Below are positions 45,945 to 57,848 of a DNA stretch of 64,000 bases, in pieces; positions within the stretch are counted from its first letter, which is position 1; every line of letters begins with the position of its first letter. The notes below the pieces were generated by a model. The model was not told where the DNA came from and searched no databases. It saw only the letters and a program-made list of their open reading frames with translations. Source of the stretch: Acanthochromis polyacanthus (taxonomy: Eukaryota; Chordata; Actinopteri; Pomacentridae); assembly GCF_021347895.1 (NCBI RefSeq), contig NC_067113.1, positions 2,958,251-3,022,250 of the forward strand. Direction: 5' to 3'. The position numbers were made by a program, and so were the translations under genes.

Positions 45945-48103
45945 GCATCCACCTTTCCAAAGGACTGCATTCAGTTTTCAATGATGACATTAGATGCCTT
46001 TTCAAATGTACACTAAAGGGCTGTTTTGAGCTAACAGATTGGGACATGTTTTTAATGAGTGTGGGGATGATTTTAGCAGACTTTCTGATGTACTCACCTC
46101 ATACATTATCTTCTGTGAAGAAACTGTCACCCAAACTGAACAGGTAACCATCCCCCCAAACAAAAAGAAATGGGTCACCAAAGACATGAAAGCCTGTTCA
46201 GTGGAAAAGCAAAAGGCTTTCCACCAAGGTGACAAAGCCGGAATGAGGGAGCTACAGAAAGAATACTGGAGGAAGGCCAAGTTGGCTAAAATCAGGTACA
46301 AGGACAAGGTTAAAAAAAAAACATCAGGAAATGTAAGAGAGGCATGGCAGGGTCTCAACATCATGATAGGCAGATCATCCAAGCCTGCAGTGGTTTACTG
46401 TCTAGACCCCGCCTCTCTTGCGGAACAACTCAACATCTTCTTCACCCATTTTAACAGGAATATCTCATCAATCACCTAGATCCCAGCACCCCTCAGTCCC
46501 CCAACACAAGCCCTCACCATCAATGAACACCTGGTAACCTCCATCCTATGCAAAGTAAACCCCAACAAAGCTGCTGACCCAGACAGGCTCAGGGGCAGGG
46601 TACTGAAGGACTGTTCCATTCAGCTAAGTAGAGTGTTTACCAGATTTTTTCAGCACCTCTTGGACTCAGGCATCGTTTTAAAACAGTGGAAGGAATCCAC
46701 CATCATTCCTATTCCCAAACACACAAAACTGACAGACCTGAAGGACTACAGACCAGTGGCGATGACATCCATCCTATGTAAATGCACGGAGGGAGTTGTA
46801 TGTCATCAGCTGTTGGGTGAGCTTGTAGGATCCACTCCAGTTTGTCTACAAAACAAAAAGAGGTACTGATGATGCAAGTCTCACTCTTTTAGATACAGTC
46901 ACTAAACAACTGGACTCCACACACCCCCACACAAGGATTTAATTCATGAACTTTTCATCAGCTTTTAGCACTGTAAATAACAACACCCTGCTACATCACC
47001 TCTCTGACCTCCAGCTTCACCCACACTGATTTTATGGATGGGAAGGACTTTTTAATAGACAGACCACAGCATGTGTTTTTAAATGGCTTTAAATCCAGTA
47101 CAATGGTTTTAGAAACAGGGCTTCCCCAGGGCTGTGTTTTGTTGCCGGTCCTGTTCTCTGCATACACCAGCAACATCACCTGTAACAGGGAGGGACTGAA
47201 GCTCAATAAATATGCAGATGATATATGGCCCTGGTGGCACATATCACCAACACTCAGGCCCTGACTCAATACCAGCAAGAGGTTCACACCCCGGTTCAAA
47301 CCTTTGCTGGAAGTTCACTGGAACTCAACATTTTAAAGACTAAAGAACTATGCTATGGGTCTTTAGGAAAAAGCCCAGAGCTGTTCCAACCCCTGAGGAT
47401 CCAGGGTCTGTCTATGGAGCAGGTGGAAACTTTTAAATATCTTGGGATGGAGATTGACACCTGCCTGTCCTTTGGCCAACACACGAACTCTGTTCACAAA
47501 CACACTGAGCAGCTCCACTTGTTCACAAAACTCTGTTCTTTCAATATCAGAAAAGACATTTTAACCCTCGTAATCACTCATTGAATCCATCCTCACCTCT
47601 AACATCTCAGCTTGGTACAACTTCCTTACCATCAAACACAAAACAAAACTCTTCTGAATAATAATTCAGGCCAGTAAAATCACTCAAAAAGCCCAACCCC
47701 CCCGCATGTGAACTGTATGGACGCTCAGTGATGAGGAAAGCCACCCTCATCACTGAGGACCCCTCACTTCCCCTCCACCACTCCTTCATACTGCTGCCAT
47801 CAGGCAAACGCTACAGAACCCCGCTGGCCAGGAAAAAATTTACAAAAAATATTTCATCCCCTCTGCAATAGCTGTTCTCAATAACACAAAATAAGTTGCC
47901 CTGTGTTTTTAGTGTTTTTAGTTATCTTATATGTTTTATTTGTTTTATTTATTACACTGTGTTTTTAGAGTATGAGGATGTTTTAAATATTTGAGTGTGT
48001 GCTTTTTTAAATTTTGTCTTTCAGCCATAACAAAAGGTGAATTTCTGTTTTTACTTGGAAAAGAAAATAAAGTAATTCTATTCTATTCTATTCTATTCTA
48101 TAA
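45945..48103 (+). pseudogene. LINE with broken reverse-transcriptase polyprotein
   Basis: The visible order is: a linker after the endonuclease (FCEETVTQTEQV, KKWVTKDMKACSVEKQKAF, 46039-46479), the reverse-transcriptase start (VLKQWKESTIIPIPKHT, LKDYRPVAMTSILCKC, 46633-46869), GLPQGCVLLPVLFSAYTSNI and NKYADDI, the catalytic motif, at 47034-47264, then KYLGMEIDTCLSFGQHT (47225-47584) and a C-terminal end. At least four frame changes separate these pieces. The endonuclease is missing, so the copy is 5' truncated. The 3' end has aaaataaag followed by five TTCTA units (48077-48103), a typical LINE tail. The clade is similar to the fragment at 1085-1920. Confidence 0.85.
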
Positions 48104-49249
48104 AACAGAGTAGCAGTAGTACGGCACTTTGGAGAAATATTTTAGAGCTATGAGACAAACAGGTTTAACATTGAGGCTGGAAGCACAGTTCGGGTCCAAA
48201 AAAGCTAAATACAACAGGCCATTTCTCGCTGAAGGACCTTGCAGGTCATTTCAGGGTGACCTAAACCTTTGTGTGTGTTTTGACCATAAGAAACGCCTCT
48301 GTTGAAACTCTTTCAGGGATATATTCTGGGTAGATTTAAGTATCTCCTCCAGATCCTTCTGAATGGCACCTAAAAAAAGTCAGAAAACACAAAATTCTTA
48401 CCTAAACTAAAAGATGAATAAGTGCCCTTTCTCAGCACTCTCCTTGCTGAGTAGCAATCTTTTCTTCTTTAACATCACCATCAACAACATAAATATCATC
48501 ATATAAACATAACATAACAAACCTCCATTGTTCTTTAAGTCATTATTTTGGCACATAAGCTGTTGAACAATACACCCCAATGGAAAGTAAAAGGCTGAAA
48601 GGGCTTACTGCATTGACATTCCTGTAAAATATCACACCATCTCATGTCTGCATCACCCCTGCAGAGGAAATCCACCTAATGTGTTAGTTAATGTTAATGT
48701 TCTGTTCGGACAGTGAGGAGATTTTTTAGGGCAGACTCGTGTTAGCTGTTTCTACCCAGTACTAATCTAAATGTGAAACTATACAGGGCTTTAAAAAGAA
48801 AAAAAAACTGGGCTGATGGAACATTCTGAGCCTTGTAGTAAAAAAAAAAAAAAAAAAAAACACATAAAGGGAATTTTGCCTTAATTATTCTTCACTTTTA
48901 AGCTGCCCTATTATTTATAGTCTGACTCTGTTAAATACAGAATTAATTTTAAGGGTCTTGTATTGGAATAGCCTTCTGCTTTTAATGATATGTTCATTCC
49001 TCATCAACAAAAAATTATCTGTGAGTTGCAGCAAGAATCCCAGTAGCAGTAGTTAGCTTGTGTTATTTCACATTTTGGTCAGCTATCACAATTATATCAC
49101 ATAATATCGTTCTTGGGAAGTTGTCATCGTCCCATGCATTTTGGTTTACATGCTTCACCTGAATGAAGCCTTTCTAAATGATAACATTAATAGTTATGCT
49201 GATAAAACATAGCTATATGTTTCTGTATACTTCCCAAATACCTCAGTTG
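48104..49249. other. no gene; A-run
   Basis: AT-rich spacer with a run of 21 A at 48840-48860. Nothing else supported. Confidence 0.45.
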
Positions 49250-50470
49250 CGTTGGAGTCTACAGTGGTGGAGCCCTGTCACTACCAATTTCTAGTCTGGT
49301 TGAAGACTTCAAGTGTGCCAAGGTGAGGCTGGACATGTCCCTCACCGACCCTCGAGACCCTGTGGTGAAGGCGCTGCATCTACCCTGGCTACAGTGAAGA
49401 AGTAGACCCCAACCACAGCTGTGTTCCAGGACGAATCTGCTCTCCTCCATCGTGACGTGGTGGGCCACATCCAACAAGGCATAGGAGGCTTTGGCTTTGG
49501 CTTTGGAGCTGTAACACCCCTCTGGCAAAATGCATCTGCAACCAAACATTGAACTATGGTGGTAGAGGAGGTGCAGAGACAGGAGGAAGCAGCCAGATGC
49601 TCCAAAGCCATAGCACAAGCCAAACAGGGCCGCTGGATGAGGTGGGAGGGCATCGAGAAGAGAAAACTCACATGGAGCGACCTCTGGGGCATGGAATCCA
49701 ACATGCTAAGCTTCATTGTCCGAACTACATATGATGTGCTGCCCTCTCCCACAAATCTGCAGCTATGGCTTGGAAAGGACCCATCTTCCCCCCTGTGTAC
49801 AACACCTGCAACACTCAAACACATTTTGGTAGGCTGTAGGACAAGCTTCACTCAAGACAGATACACCTGGAGCCATAACCAGGTCCTCGGGTGTCTAGCC
49901 AGTAAAATCAAGTGTAGGAGAGTATCCATCAACGCTCAACCTCTCAACAACCTGGATGTGCACCGACACCAACTATTGTGTGTTCGGGATGGGGACAAGC
50001 CAAGGATCAGCTCCTCAAACCCTGACCTGACCCCACTGAATGCAGCCAGGAAATAGCATATGCGAGTCAACCTAGATCAGAGGCTCATTTTCCCTTCAGA
50101 GATTGCAACAACTACCCTGCGACCACACCTCATCCTCTGGTCTAATTCCCGCCAGTTCGCCTGCATCATAGAACTGACAGTTCCCTGGAAAGATGCCATC
50201 GAAGAAGAGTATGAGCATAAGAAGCTGTGCTACTCCAACCTAGCAGCTGAGGCAGAGGACAGAGGCTGGAAGATAAGGGTGTGCCCGGTGAAGGTGGGGT
50301 GTAGGGGTTTCGTAGCCAACACAACAGCGGAAGACCTTAGGGAGGTCGAAGTCAGGGGACAGGCTCACAGAAAAGCTATCAAAGTGCTGGCCTACACCGC
50401 CGAGAGGACAAGCCATTGCCTGTGGCTGAAGAGGAGCGACACTACCTGGGCTGCTAAGCTGAACAGCTAA
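49250..50470 (+). pseudogene. C-terminal part of a LINE protein, probably restriction-like endonuclease type
   Basis: The main frame runs 49556-50056 and, after a single TAG at 50054-50056 (where relatives probably have Trp), 50060-50470. The first part gives GRWMRWEGIEKRKLTWSDLW, RTTYDVLPSPTNLQLW and a degenerate Cys/His knuckle ending LKHILVGC. The second part has RPHLILWSNSRQFACIIELT followed by VPW, then EHKKLCYSNLAAEAEDRGWK and VGCRGFV. The pattern P-(D)-...-E-L-T followed by Tyr resembles the restriction-like endonuclease at the end of R2/NeSL/Hero-type LINE proteins, here with the PD Asp replaced by His. Upstream (49262-49550) PISSLVEDFKCAKVRLDMSL continues the same protein with stops. 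The reverse transcriptase itself is not in the window. Dead copy; the family call rests on memory of similar proteins. Confidence 0.7.
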
Positions 50471-51053
50471 CCACAGGACACAAACCCAGGCTTGATCAAC
50501 CTTTGGTGGGCCTGCCTCAGCAGAGGGCGTATTGCGATAATTGGCCGAAACACCCCGTGACGCTGAGGTACACAACTGATGATGTGTCCCACTGGTAAAA
50601 CCTTATAGCAGCCATCAAGAACTTCCGAATTAGAAGTGGTGCAAACACCAGGGATTGTAACATCTAGTCCTTTCAACGAACCTTCTAGAGTCTAAAAATA
50701 AGGTTTCAGTACACTCCTAGCGAGTCCGTCTGGAGGCCCTAAGTAGTACAACTTCTTGAAGCTAAAGAAAAAATATATACTTTCACTGGATTCCAAGACC
50801 AAAAGAGCTTCTGTAACTGAAAAGCTTGGATCTTTGGTCATTGGTTCCCCATCAGTCTTATTCCATTTGAGAAATATTCCCAAGCTTCAGTCATTTCTCA
50901 GCCAGAAAGGTGGGGAAAAGCTAACCCATGTCCTTATCTCCAGTGTCTAGATTGCTGCAGTGCACTTTTTACTGAAACTATCAACCCAGAGGCTACATTT
51001 TACTTAAAACTGTACTGTCAGGACGGCGTATTACTGTCACCCACTGTTTAATC
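50471..51053. other. no gene; possible 3' UTR of the preceding LINE
   Basis: No motifs. The first 200 bases after the stop may be the 3' UTR of the element ending at 50470. Confidence 0.35.
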
Positions 51054-52623
51054 CAGGGGTGTCCAAACTACGGCCCGCGGTCCATTTTTAATTGGCTCGC
51101 AAGAAATTTTAGAAATAGAATAGAATATGGCCCGCACTTCAACTTTTGCCTGAGTGTATTGCACTTCTTAGTTTTAACACCAGGGGGAGCTACTGTTGAT
51201 CAAGGCAGTTGCTCCACCAAAAAGGACAATCACAGAAGAAATTTACCACAAGTTACTAAACATGGCAGAACCAAAGAAGCGAAAAGTAGAAAGTGAGTGC
51301 AGAAAATTTCAGACACGGTGGGAGAGTGAATATTTCTTCAAAGAATTCAAGGGGAAGTGTGTCTGTTTGATCTGCACTGAAACTTTGGCAGTTATGAAAG
51401 AGTATAATGTACGACGTCATTATGAAACCAAACATCAGGCCTATGCATCCTACACTGGTGCTGAGCGAGAGCAGAAAGCAAAGCAAACGGTAGCTATCCT
51501 ACAGGGTCAGCATCAGTATTTTTTTCGTGCTCAAAAAGTCCTGGAAAATGCTACAATAGCCAGCTACGAGGTTGCCCAACTCATCGCAAGACATGGCAAG
51601 CCTTTCTCAGATGGAGACCTCATAAAACACTGCCTCGTTAAAGTTGCCGAAATAGTGTGCCCGGAGAAAGTGCAGGACAGCATGTCCAGAAATACAATTG
51701 TGCGACGCATTGAAGACTTGTCAGCCAACATTAAACTGCCTGATAAAGCGTGTGCTTTTGATTTTTACTCCATCACATGCGATGAGAGCACTGATGCCAC
51801 AGACACCCCACAGCTGTTAATTTTTTTGCGGGGAGTTGACGAGAACTTTGGAGTTACACAGAAACTGCTTGATCTTAAGAGTCAGGCCCAACAACGGATA
51901 TGAATATTTTTGAAGCTGTGTCAGACTCAATTTACAAAATGGGACAAAATGGGACAAAATGGGCGTTTTTCTTGTTGTCATACAGAGTACACACCGCTGT
52001 GCACAGCGCACACACTGCACACGCAAAGTCAGCTGATCTCATCTGATGCAGATTTGCTCCTTGATCAAGTGACATTTGTCTGGATTTTTGGCACGAGTGG
52101 TGTCGGATCAGCACCGCAGCTGCATGGCCAGATTTACATACCCAGCACAGCTGATACTCACAAGAATAAATTCCTAAAATTATATGCACTCCTGTTATTA
52201 AGTCCAGTTCAGTCTGTTAATGTTGATAACCGTTTCAAACGAATGTTAATAGGTCTGCTGCTAAGCCTAGTAACTTAAAAAAAAAAACAAGCTTGAAATT
52301 TACCTGTCCCATTTTCCCCTTTATTATTTTTTCTCTGCACTGTAAATCTTCTAAGAATAAATCTGAGGCTGCTGTTCTGAGAATGAGCTACTAAAGCTTT
52401 TTTCTGAATAAATCAGTAAAGATCCATTTATGGAAAGCTGTGATGAAGGCAGTTTTGTCTTTAATTATATTCAACAATATAACATATTTGACCACTTTTA
52501 ATTGATTTTTCTAACTTTAATACACTAAAGTTAAGGCTATATACCTAATTTCTAGTAAGTGGCCCAGCCCCTCCTATATTTTTATGCATGTGGCCCTCAG
52601 TGAAAAAAGTTTGGACACCCCTG
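51054..52623 (+). mobile_element. hAT-type transposon with perfect 8-bp duplication
   Basis: The ends CAGGGGTGTCCAAACTACGG and AAAGTTTGGACACCCCTG are inverted repeats. GTTTAATC at 51046-51053 is repeated exactly at 52624-52631. The subterminal words ggcccgcggtcc and tggcccagcccc are typical of this group in vertebrates. The interior encodes only the N-terminal third of a transposase, so this is an internally deleted copy. Confidence 0.95.
51262..51903 (+). pseudogene. hAT transposase, N-terminal part with zinc finger
   Basis: From MAEPKKRKVESECRKF the frame runs 213 codons to TGA at 51901-51903. Residues 31-58 form a BED-like zinc finger (C35-LI-C38 ... H53-YETK-H58) after a KKRK nuclear-signal-like cluster. 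A long helical region follows, then DFYSITCDESTDATDTPQL, which holds the first catalytic Asp motif of hAT transposases (CDEST). After LDLKSQAQQ a frame change occurs; the next words in another frame, MNIFEAVSDSIYKMG, continue the protein briefly before it is lost. The rest of the catalytic domain is deleted. It resembles the vertebrate group that gave rise to ZBED5 and GTF2IRD2-like proteins. ATG 51262 was chosen over the upstream 51196 start because MAEPKKRK looks like a natural N-terminus. Confidence 0.85.
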
Positions 52624-52631
52624 GTTTAATC

Positions 52632-54055
52632 CAAGTCCTCTGGTCTCATATAAAATAGATTTAATTTGTCTTCAGTGTCACGAAAATCACCCAGTGTTGG
52701 TTTATTGGAATTTCCAAAACAAAGGATGAACAAACTTAAGGTTGCAACTTGTTAATAACTAAGCTCCTAAACTATGCAAGCTTAAGGCATCTTTGAGATA
52801 ATGGTTTTATTATTTATGTGTTGACTTAATGCGCTCTTGAAGGGGATTTTGAAAGATAATCTTGGAATACACTAAGTTTTATTCTAATCATCTTATCTGT
52901 ATTTGTCTGTACATGAGATATATAGAGTGTCCCTGAACACAATTAACTGAATTTTGCTGCTTGGGTTGGTATTTTTAACATTTTTCCCCTTCTATTTGCA
53001 TTTTCTGATGTATAAAATGTAAAAGGAAGTAAATGATTACTATTATCTAATAATAATCATTTATTTGCTTTTACAGTTTACACAAAAGGATTATTAAAGG
53101 TATACTGACAGAGCTGCTGGAAGCTCCTGTTGGCATTGTACCCTTGAATGCACCCACCGCTATAACTGGACTACTTAGATACTGAAGAACCATGTGATAT
53201 ATAATGATTCTGAGGCACATTAAATGCATTTTTGGTGTTATTTTTTCGGTTTTGTTTTTGTTTGCAATGAATATTGAATATATATATATATTTGCATAAG
53301 GTATGTGTATGTGAACTTCTGCTATAAATAAGTAGAAAAAAACAAATCTTTGTTCCATGTGTATATATGCATTGTAGGAAATTTGCACTGAAAACCCACA
53401 AAGACTGTGTTTTTTTCTTTTCACGTGTGTGTGTGTGTGTGTGTGTGCGTGTGTGTGTGTGTGTGTGAGAGAGAGAGGAAGAGACAAAATGAGCAAGGCC
53501 TTAAGTTAATTAAAGTTAATAGAGTTAATTTATTTTTCCAACCTCAGTAACCCTACAATCCGCCTGTAAAGAATTAACCTCATGTATCCTCACTTTATCA
53601 CATCACCACATGCACACACTCACACACCTATACTGTGTGCGCATGGAGAGCAGAATCTTGAACCAGCTGTCCTGGAATATCCTCATGGTAGTCTCTAATA
53701 AGGTCCTGCTGATATTTAATCTGACCTCTCACCTGACCTCTTTTACAGATTATTTGTTTGACACTCCACTCTGTGGCACTAAGTGGAATTGCAAACCAGA
53801 CAGAAGGTCACAGGTGAAACAGACACAGACAGTTCAGTTTGTTGTGCCTCGTAACAGAGCAGTTCTGCTATAAGTACTAGCACGAAGCAGTTCAGCTCAG
53901 AAATTTGACATAGAGAAGAACAGGCCATCGTAGAGTTGACAGAAACCTGCTACACAATGAAAAAAAGTCAATAAATGCTATTGAAATAAGTTTTTGGCTC
54001 GGTTTTGAGCCTGAAAAGCCATAAAACACATCACCTCAGTCAGCTTTTAACTACA
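52632..54055. other. no gene; microsatellites
   Basis: AT-rich intergenic DNA with (TA)n at 53277-53291 and an interrupted (TG)n at 53425-53467. The frames here come from these runs. Confidence 0.5.
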
Positions 54056-54059
54056 CTGA

Positions 54060-54330
54060 TGCACCCCGACACACTGCAAAAACTGCTCAGGAGTGGCAGA
54101 GGGAACACGACAGAGCTAAGGTGTTCACGCAAGATCACACTCTCTAGATCCAAATCTTAGTGAGCATCTGTGGGATGTGCCAGGGTAGGATTGATCTAGG
54201 TGGATCCCAGTCTGCAACCCACAGGACACAGAGTTCACTGTCACTATCCCATTGTCACAGGACATCCCCAGAGGTCCTGTGTTCATGTTTCAGTGGGTCA
54301 GAGGAGTTATAGCAGCATAAAAGAGTGTAG
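54060..54330 (+). mobile_element. Tc1-type transposase relic, C-terminal part
   Basis: Words matching the end of a Tc1-type transposase gene occur in order: cacactgcaaaaactgctcagg, shortened here to actgcaaaaactgctcagg, then tagatccaaatcttag and gagcatctgtgggatgtgc (the SPDLNPIEHLWDV region carrying the catalytic Glu in relatives), then tcagtgggtcagaggag and gcagcataa. The same family as 24965-25325. No open frame remains. Confidence 0.6.
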
Positions 54331-55720
54331 CGTACAGAGAAGCAGAACATTCCAGAGCAAAAGACAAAGATCCAAAGACCATTTCCCAAAACTCTAAATT
54401 TGGTAAGACATAATTTCAGAAGACAGCTAACCCAAAATTCACCTCCAAATGGAACATCTGCTGAGCGGATGTTTACTAATAAAGGACCACTAACAGCTCT
54501 CTTGGAGACAGCAGGATGCCTTCTACCTCAACCAGAATCTGACAAAGGTCATAAAGTGTCAACTTTGAGGAAAACCACAACTCTGCAAAAGAGGATTTGC
54601 AGTCTTCATGGTCACTCTGATCACCCTACCTAACACAAAGAACTTGGTATGCAGTGTTGCAGACCAAGCCTGCTCTCCTTTAACCTCGGTAGGTAGTGCG
54701 TGTGTGTGAATGTGTGAATGTGTGTATGCGTGCAAATGAAGGTGATGTAAGGGGGACCGCAGTGGTGGTGTTATTGTTGCAGAGACGAGTGTAGAAGCGG
54801 AGGCATAGAGAGCTGCACCATGGCGATATAGCCAGTCATAGAAGGCAAGTGTGAGAAGCCAGTGTACCCTGGATGAACTGTAAGTGTGGACAGTTGCTGC
54901 CGGTTCAACAAAGTGTCTCATTCTCGCCCTGCAAAGTTTTTCCTGAATTATATTGGCTGTTACCATTAACGAGTTGCACGAAGCTAAGCCGGCTAGCGCT
55001 ACCTGATCCTGCCCAATCATGGTTCGGCGGATGGCAGAACAACGGGTCAGTAACAGCAGGAAGAAATTGAATAGTTTATAAATCAGAACATTAAGGAAAT
55101 GCAGCATCACCGGAGCGATGATCTGGACTCAGTCTCTGATACAAGATTGATCAGGACCAGTATGGAAGAAGAGCACCTTGAATCTGAAGTGTTTGTGGAA
55201 GATGCACACTCATGATACACAGACACCCTCCTCTCTGTCACAGACCACAGCCATAAAGGCAAAAGAGACTTTTTACTGTAAGCATATATACTTCTTAGGT
55301 CTTGATTTTCTTTTTATTGAATATATGTGCTTGTTTGTTTAGACATGTTATAAGTTTACTTCCATATAGCCTCAAGTCTACAATGTATAAGTTTGTTCTT
55401 ATGTTTATGTAACCCACCTAGAAATTTCTATCTCTAACAAAAAAACTAAACAAAAACAAAGACTTCATATGTTTTGTACATGGTTATTAGTTTATTTTTA
55501 TAAATAAGTATGGTTTTGAGTAAATATTAAATATGTAACACATTCCAGAGGTTAAAATGGTATATATTGAGTGGTTGAAATGATGTGAGCTTCCTATTGC
55601 ACTGTTTTAGACATAAAATTCCTGGTGAGGTCATCCAATTCTTTGCATTATGAACTGTTGTTATTTTTGACAGTTTTGCAGCAGTGATGAACGGTTGGTG
55701 GTAGCTGTCAGTAGGTGGCA
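54331..55720. other. no gene recognised
   Basis: Mixed sequence with several CpG-containing stretches (54760-55040), which could be a decayed regulatory or transposon end region. No supported feature. Confidence 0.35.
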
Positions 55721-55863
55721 GCGGTACTCCGCTGTCTACGTTCTTTTCCATGTTGGACGTAGAGGGAGGTAGATGTGACCGCAGCTCTTTGTAGCATGGA
55801 TAGACGGGACCGACCGGGGACTTACCGGAGTTTGTGTCTGAAAATATTATTTGTGTGCAATAG
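55721..55863 (+). repeat. exon-like module, copy A
   Basis: 143 bases starting gcggtactccgctgtctacg and ending ttgtgtgcaatag, immediately followed by GTAAGC, a good splice donor at 55864. A second copy (B) lies 520 bases downstream at 56241-56384. It may be the first exon of an untranslated or transposon transcript. Confidence 0.75.
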
Positions 55864-56240
55864 GTAAGCTCATGTAAATCATTCTCGTGTCATTTATAAT
55901 TCGTTTGAAAATTTAAATGTTACCGTTTAATCATAGCGCATACTGTGAAGTTGCTGTGGAAGCATTGGTATCAGTGCCTTTTATAACTGTGTGTCTGTTT
56001 CTTTTTATTTGTTCTTTTGTATGGACGTTGAGTTTGTTAAATGAATAAATAAATAAATAAATGGGTATACTTATATAGAAAATGTATGGACTTTTACTAA
56101 GTAAACTTGTTTTGAATTTTGTCCAAGCTGTTTTAAAAGTTGTTTGGCCAGTTATTGAATTAGCGGTGTGCGAGCTCAGTTTTTAGCGTGCACATGGACA
56201 TGTAGAACGGTTAGCCTAGTCTGTTGTAGCTGGGGTTGTA

Positions 56241-56384
56241 GCGGTACTCCGTTGTCCACGTTCTTTTTCCATGTTGGATGTAGAGGGAGGTAGACATGAC
56301 CGCAGCTCTTCGTAGCAGGGATAGATGGGACCGACCAGGAACTTACCGGTATTTGTGTCTGAAAATATTATTTGTGTGCAATAG
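56241..56384 (+). repeat. exon-like module, copy B
   Basis: About 90% the same as copy A by eye (gcggtactccgttgtccacg ... ttgtgtgcaatag). Here the splice donor is replaced by tgcaatag, a repeat of the last bases, followed by actggactgccg, and the sequence runs into the repeat-coding frame at 56296-56586. Confidence 0.75.
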
Positions 56385-56586
56385 TGCAATAGACTGGACT
56401 GCCGCGAGGTGTGTGTGTGCTGGTGCGACTGCGCTCGGTTGGCCCGCCGATCGTCTGGAGCAGTTTTGGACCGCAGACCTTAGGGAGCAGCTTTGGGATC
56501 ACCGATCTTCTGGAGCAGTTTGGATCGCCAACCGTCTGGAGCAGCTGTGGAGCGCTGATGTTCTGGAGCAGGTTGTGGATCACTGA
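56296..56586 (+). other. 96-codon ORF over a minisatellite, doubtful coding
   Basis: The frame begins in module copy B and its second half lies on about five diverged copies (56450-56580) of a 26-31 base unit centred on tctggagcagttttgga. The peptide therefore repeats RLEQFW, LREQLW and RLEQLW motifs (DRLEQFWTADLREQLW, ANRLEQLWSAD). I know no matching protein. The unit length is not a constant multiple of three, so one short stretch reads in another frame; this argues against selection for the peptide. Confidence 0.3.
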
Positions 56587-56589
56587 TAT

Positions 56590-57053
56590 CCTGCTTCAGT
56601 GGGGGTTTGTTCTGTTCCTACCGTCGTGACGGAGAGTGAAACCGCTATAGGTAACATGAAATGATAATTCGTTGAGCACAACAGAATGAAAAGACGGAAA
56701 GCTGCAGCAAATATATTCTTCTGGCCAGACGTTTTTTTTTTGTGTGTTGTTAGGGAAACAAAGAAAATTTTGAAGATGGTTGAATAATAATATTTGAAAA
56801 GAGGCGAATCGGATGTGTGTGTTTCATTTCTCTGCTGCCTAAGACTTAGAAATTTTTAGTGTAAATCTCTTGGTCTTTAAACTCCGAACCAGGACACCGC
56901 ACATTAATGGTGGTGATCCCAGACCTTGAGGTTTATTTTTGCAATTTGTTTGGACCTGGTCACATTTACACCCTTCATTTATTTATTTTTTTTAATCTCA
57001 GGAACCATATGAGATGAACGTATTGTGTTTGGTGTCATTCTGATCACCTACTC
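56590..57053. other. no gene recognised
   Basis: AT-rich spacer before the nested transposons. Nothing supported. Confidence 0.4.
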
Positions 57054-57269
57054 CAGGGGCCTATTTCACGAAGCAGGTTTTACAAACTCTGAGTTTCTTC
57101 CACAACTCTGAGTTGATCTACTCTGAGATAGAAAACTCGGAGTTTTCGGTTTCACAACGGCTGATTTGAGTTGGGTTAATCAACTCTGAGTAGTTTGACC
57201 CGGAGTTACGCGCGTGCACCGCAAGTCTGAAAAGACAGCATCAATGGAACCCCGATTCGACGAGTCACC

Positions 57270-57814
57270 ATGGAAACAGGGAAGCGAAAGGCTGCGTTTT
57301 TGAACTGGAAGTTTTTAACGCGCTCATATGGTGAGTTTGAACACGTTTTTAGAAAGAAGTGCAACACCGCTGCAGCTGCAAAAGAGAGGGAGACGGCGTA
57401 GAGAACACTGCTGCCCGGATCAATGCGTAAGTTTAAATGTAGTCCTTTGTAATCATAATAATATTGCAGGGAATAACTGTCTGAATGGCAGCCTAGTAAG
57501 TTATTTCATTTAGGTGAAATCCCGACGGGGCATCAGCTTAAGATGAAATATAAAAACATTGTTCAAACAGGTCAGACCTCAGCATTATCTCATGGAGGTA
57601 CTTCATGTTGATCATGTTTTACATTGTAAAGTAGCCTAAATATTAAGTGGCTGTTTGACTGTGCAGTTGTTTTATCCACACATAGCCTAAATGTCTGCAT
57701 CCATATCATGTCCTGTTAAATAATTAAGCCTATTTAAACTAACATAGACTTCTGCTCAGCCAACAGAAAGAAAGCAGATGCCTGTAAAACGGTGGTATAA
57801 AATGCCATGGATGC

Positions 57815-57848
<34 letters not shown>

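Noticed and set aside
49342..49851. 169-codon reverse-strand frame
   Set aside because: It overlaps the LINE C-terminal frame on the plus strand, which has recognisable motifs; the reverse reading has none.
54559..55110. 183-codon reverse-strand frame
   Set aside because: Long but biased (HTHSH runs from a GTGTGAATG repeat) and without any domain-like pattern or splice context; probably chance.
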